Origin: Serratia quinivorans
GTDB taxonomy: Bacteria; Pseudomonadota; Gammaproteobacteria; Enterobacterales; Enterobacteriaceae
NCBI GenBank assembly: GCA_900457075.1
Contig: UGYN01000002.1
Location: 3,596,001 to 3,660,000, forward strand
Direction of reading: 5' to 3'
DNA: 64,000 nucleotides
Shown here: piece by piece, positions 62,014 to 64,000 of the stretch
Layout: each line of letters opens with the position of its first letter
How positions within the stretch are numbered: position 1 is the first letter of the stretch
Notes under the pieces: generated by a model
The model's input: the letters and a program-made list of their open reading frames with translations, nothing else
What the model was told of the DNA's origin: nothing
The model's database searches: none
Position numbers and translations under genes: made by a program

Positions 62014-63042
62014 ATGACCATTGCCGTGCAATTTATCGATGTTTCGCGGAGCTTCGGCGAGGTTCGTGCCGTGGATCGGGTTTCTATCGAGATACAGGAC
62101 GGGGAATTCTTCTCCATGCTCGGGCCTTCCGGCTCGGGCAAAACCACCTGCCTGCGACTGATCGCCGGCTTTGAACAACTCAGCGCCGGCTCGATCCGCA
62201 TTCACGGGCAGGAGGCGGCCAACCTGCCGCCGTACCAGCGCGACGTGAATACCGTATTCCAGGATTACGCCCTGTTCCCGCACATGTCGGTACTGGAAAA
62301 CGTCGCCTATGGATTGATGGTGAAGGGCGTCGCCAAACGTGAACGGCTGGCCCGGGCACAGGAGGCGCTGGACAGCGTGGCGCTGGGTTTCGTGGCCGAG
62401 CGTAAGCCGGCGCATCTTTCCGGTGGCCAGCGCCAACGGGTCGCACTGGCCCGCGCATTGGTGAACCGACCGCGGGTGCTGTTGCTGGACGAACCGCTGG
62501 GCGCGCTGGACCTCAAGCTGCGTGAACAGATGCAGGGCGAGTTGAAAAAGCTGCAGCGCCAACTGGGGATCACCTTTATTTTCGTCACCCACGATCAGAG
62601 CGAAGCCTTGTCGATGTCTGACCGGGTGGCGGTGTTCAACAACGGGCGAATCGAGCAGGTGGATGCGCCGCGTGAGCTGTACATGCGGCCGAAGACGCCG
62701 TTTGTTGCCGAGTTTGTCGGCACCTCTAACGTGGTGCGCAGCGAACTGGCTCAGCGTTTACTCGGCCAGACCGCCACTTTCTCGATCCGCCCCGAGCATA
62801 TTCGCCTAATGGATCAGGCCGGTGCCGCGCAGGGTGAAATCCAGGTGCAGGGATTGCTGCAAGAGATCCATTATCAGGGGGCGGCCACGCGCTACGAAAT
62901 TGCGTTGAGCAGCGGTGAGAAACTGCTGGTCAGCGAGGCGAATCCTCAGTGGCATGCCGCTGGGCAGCAGCATCTGATCGGTCAGCCGGTCACCGCCTGC
63001 TGGTCACGTGAGGCGATGGTGCCCCTGCTGGAGGAGAGGTGA
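62014..63042 (+). CDS. Polyamine ABC transporter ATP-binding protein (YdcT/PotA-like)
   Basis: This 342-residue ATPase has Walker A GPSGSGKTTCLR, the signature LSGGQRQRVALARAL, Walker B VLLLDEPLGALD and the H-loop VTHDQSEALSM. A C-terminal TOBE domain (FSIRPEHIRLMDQAG ... ) is as in polyamine and iron importers. AGGAG lies before ATG 62014. The permease gene starts two bases after its stop. Confidence 0.93.
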   Translation: MTIAVQFIDVSRSFGEVRAVDRVSIEIQDGEFFSMLGPSGSGKTTCLRLIAGFEQLSAGSIRIHGQEAANLPPYQRDVNTVFQDYALFPHMSVLENVAYGLMVKGVAKRERLARAQEALDSVALGFVAERKPAHLSGGQRQRVALARALVNRPRVLLLDEPLGALDLKLREQMQGELKKLQRQLGITFIFVTHDQSEALSMSDRVAVFNNGRIEQVDAPRELYMRPKTPFVAEFVGTSNVVRSELAQRLLGQTATFSIRPEHIRLMDQAGAAQGEIQVQGLLQEIHYQGAATRYEIALSSGEKLLVSEANPQWHAAGQQHLIGQPVTACWSREAMVPLLEER

Positions 63043-63043
63043 G

Positions 63044-63988
63044 ATGGAGATGAGCATCGACTATCCCGCGCCGCGCCGCGGTACTCTGCGCGCCCTGTCG
63101 ACCTTTCTCTATCGCCGGCCGACGCTGTACCTGTTGCTGTTATTGGTTCCACCGCTGTTGTGGTTCGGCGCGGTGTACCTTGGCTCATTACTGACGCTGC
63201 TGTGGCAGGGATTTTATACTTTCGACGACTTCACCATGACGGTGACGCCGGATCTGACCTTCGATAACCTGCGGGCGCTGTTCAACCCGGCCAACTACGA
63301 CATTATTCTGCGCACATTGACCATGGCGGTGCTGGTGTCGCTGGCCAGTGCGGTGTTGGCGTTCCCGATTGCTTACTACATGGCGCGTTACACCAGTGGC
63401 CGCGTCAAAGCGTTCTTTTATATCGCGGTGATGATGCCGATGTGGGCCAGCTATATCGTCAAGGCCTACGCCTGGACGCTGCTGCTGGCAAAGGATGGTG
63501 TGGCGCAGTGGTTCCTGCAACATCTGGGGCTGGAGCCGGTGTTGGCGGCAATCCTCACCGTGCCGGGCGTTGGAGGCAATACCCTGTCGACCTCGGGGTT
63601 GGGGCGTTTTCTGGTGTTTGTTTATATCTGGCTGCCGTTCATGATCCTGCCGATCCAGGCGGCGCTGGAACGCCTGCCGCCTTCGTTGCTGCATGCCTCG
63701 GCGGATTTGGGTGCGCGTCCGTCGCAGACTTTCCGTTACGTGATCCTGCCGTTGGCGGTGCCGGGCATTGCCGCCGGGTCGATCTTCACCTTCTCGCTGA
63801 CGCTGGGGGACTTTATTGTGCCGCAGCTGGTGGGGCCGCCGGGCTATTTCATCGGCAGCATGGTGTACGCCCAGCAAGGGGCGATCGGCAATATGCCAAT
63901 GGCAGCGGCCTTTACCCTGGTGCCGATTGTGTTGATCGCGATTTATCTTTCCATTGTGAAACGTCTGGGGGCCTTCGATGCACTCTGA
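63044..63988 (+). CDS. Polyamine ABC transporter permease (YdcU/PotB-like)
   Basis: This 314-residue inner membrane permease has about six membrane segments (LYLLLLLVPPLLWFGAVYLG; VLVSLASAVLAFPIAYYMAR; and others) and the EAA-like loop LHASADLGARPSQTFRYVILPLAVPGI (in part) that contacts the ATPase. ATG 63044 lies two bases after the ATPase stop; the frame opens at 63008. The stop overlaps the start of the next permease. Confidence 0.92.
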   Translation: MEMSIDYPAPRRGTLRALSTFLYRRPTLYLLLLLVPPLLWFGAVYLGSLLTLLWQGFYTFDDFTMTVTPDLTFDNLRALFNPANYDIILRTLTMAVLVSLASAVLAFPIAYYMARYTSGRVKAFFYIAVMMPMWASYIVKAYAWTLLLAKDGVAQWFLQHLGLEPVLAAILTVPGVGGNTLSTSGLGRFLVFVYIWLPFMILPIQAALERLPPSLLHASADLGARPSQTFRYVILPLAVPGIAAGSIFTFSLTLGDFIVPQLVGPPGYFIGSMVYAQQGAIGNMPMAAAFTLVPIVLIAIYLSIVKRLGAFDAL

Positions 63989-64000
63989 GCGCGCACCATT
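63978..64000 (+). CDS. Start of second permease gene (YdcV/PotC-like), cut by window edge
   Basis: ATG 63978 overlaps the end of the first permease gene and opens MHSERAP, running off the window. The place in the operon predicts the second membrane subunit; the sequence here is too short to prove it. Confidence 0.5.

Overview
The window is chromosomal DNA of an enterobacterium, most probably a Serratia of the liquefaciens/proteamaculans/plymuthica type. Three things point there. The backbone order (ssrA-smpB-ratAB-bamE-recN-nadK-grpE-ung-grcA ... srmB-trmN6-nadB-rpoE-rseABC-lepAB-rnc-era-recO-pdxJ-acpS-yfhL-yfhH-pgpC-tadA-mltF-purL-glmY-glrK-qseG-glrR-glnB) follows the Escherichia/Yersinia order. 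A phospholipase A1 pair phlA-phlB, a Serratia hallmark, lies between grcA and srmB. The tmRNA tag reads ANDSQFESAALAA. The species call is inference from gene content.

Layout. (1) 1-2.0 kb: the 3' end of a fimbrial adhesin/pilin gene cut by the window edge, a LuxR-type regulator and a secreted cupin protein. (2) 2.3-11.2 kb: a P4-like satellite or integrative element inserted at the 3' end of the tmRNA gene. It has a P4-type integrase beside ssrA, an AlpA/Vis-like regulator, a chain of overlapping small genes, a 777-residue P4 alpha-type primase/helicase, and a C4/CI-type antisense RNA locus in front of an Icd-like cell-division inhibitor. In the cargo position next to the integrase is an AT-rich OLD-family ATPase/nuclease gene broken by two frameshifts. 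No capsid, terminase, Psu, Delta or Sid genes are visible, and the second attachment site is not in the window. (3) 11.2-35.3 kb: housekeeping backbone for ribosome rescue, outer membrane assembly, DNA repair, the sigma-E operon, translation and protein export, RNA processing, and vitamin B6 and lipid cofactor synthesis. (4) 35.4-46 kb: an AT-richer phosphoethanolamine transferase, a divergent yfhH / murQ-murP unit for N-acetylmuramic acid recovery with two operator-like palindromes, pgpC, yiaY, a DUF2157 membrane protein, tadA and mltF. (5) 46-58 kb: purL with a PurR operator, the small RNA GlmY with three GlrR sites and a sigma-54 promoter, an IS200/IS605-type element with intact tnpB and a relic of tnpA, then glrK-qseG-glrR, a glutamine-dependent NAD synthetase and glnB. 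(6) 58.2-64 kb: a LysR regulator, an aminobutyraldehyde dehydrogenase and a putrescine-type ABC transporter running off the window.

Data quality. ratA, ung, lepB, era and purL are each out of frame by exactly one extra base in a homopolymer run. lepB and era are essential in relatives, so these are most likely base-calling errors. I give the reconstructed gene spans. The OLD gene has one similar +1 (a run of ten A) and one -1 change, so its broken state is also uncertain.

Regulatory sites readable in the sequence include LexA boxes (recN), a sigma-32 promoter (grpE), twin FNR sites (grcA), a FliA-like promoter (phlA), a sigma-E promoter (rpoE), RpiR-type palindromes (murQ), a PurR box (purL), GlrR sites plus a sigma-54 promoter (glmY), and a leader-RNA switch in the satellite.
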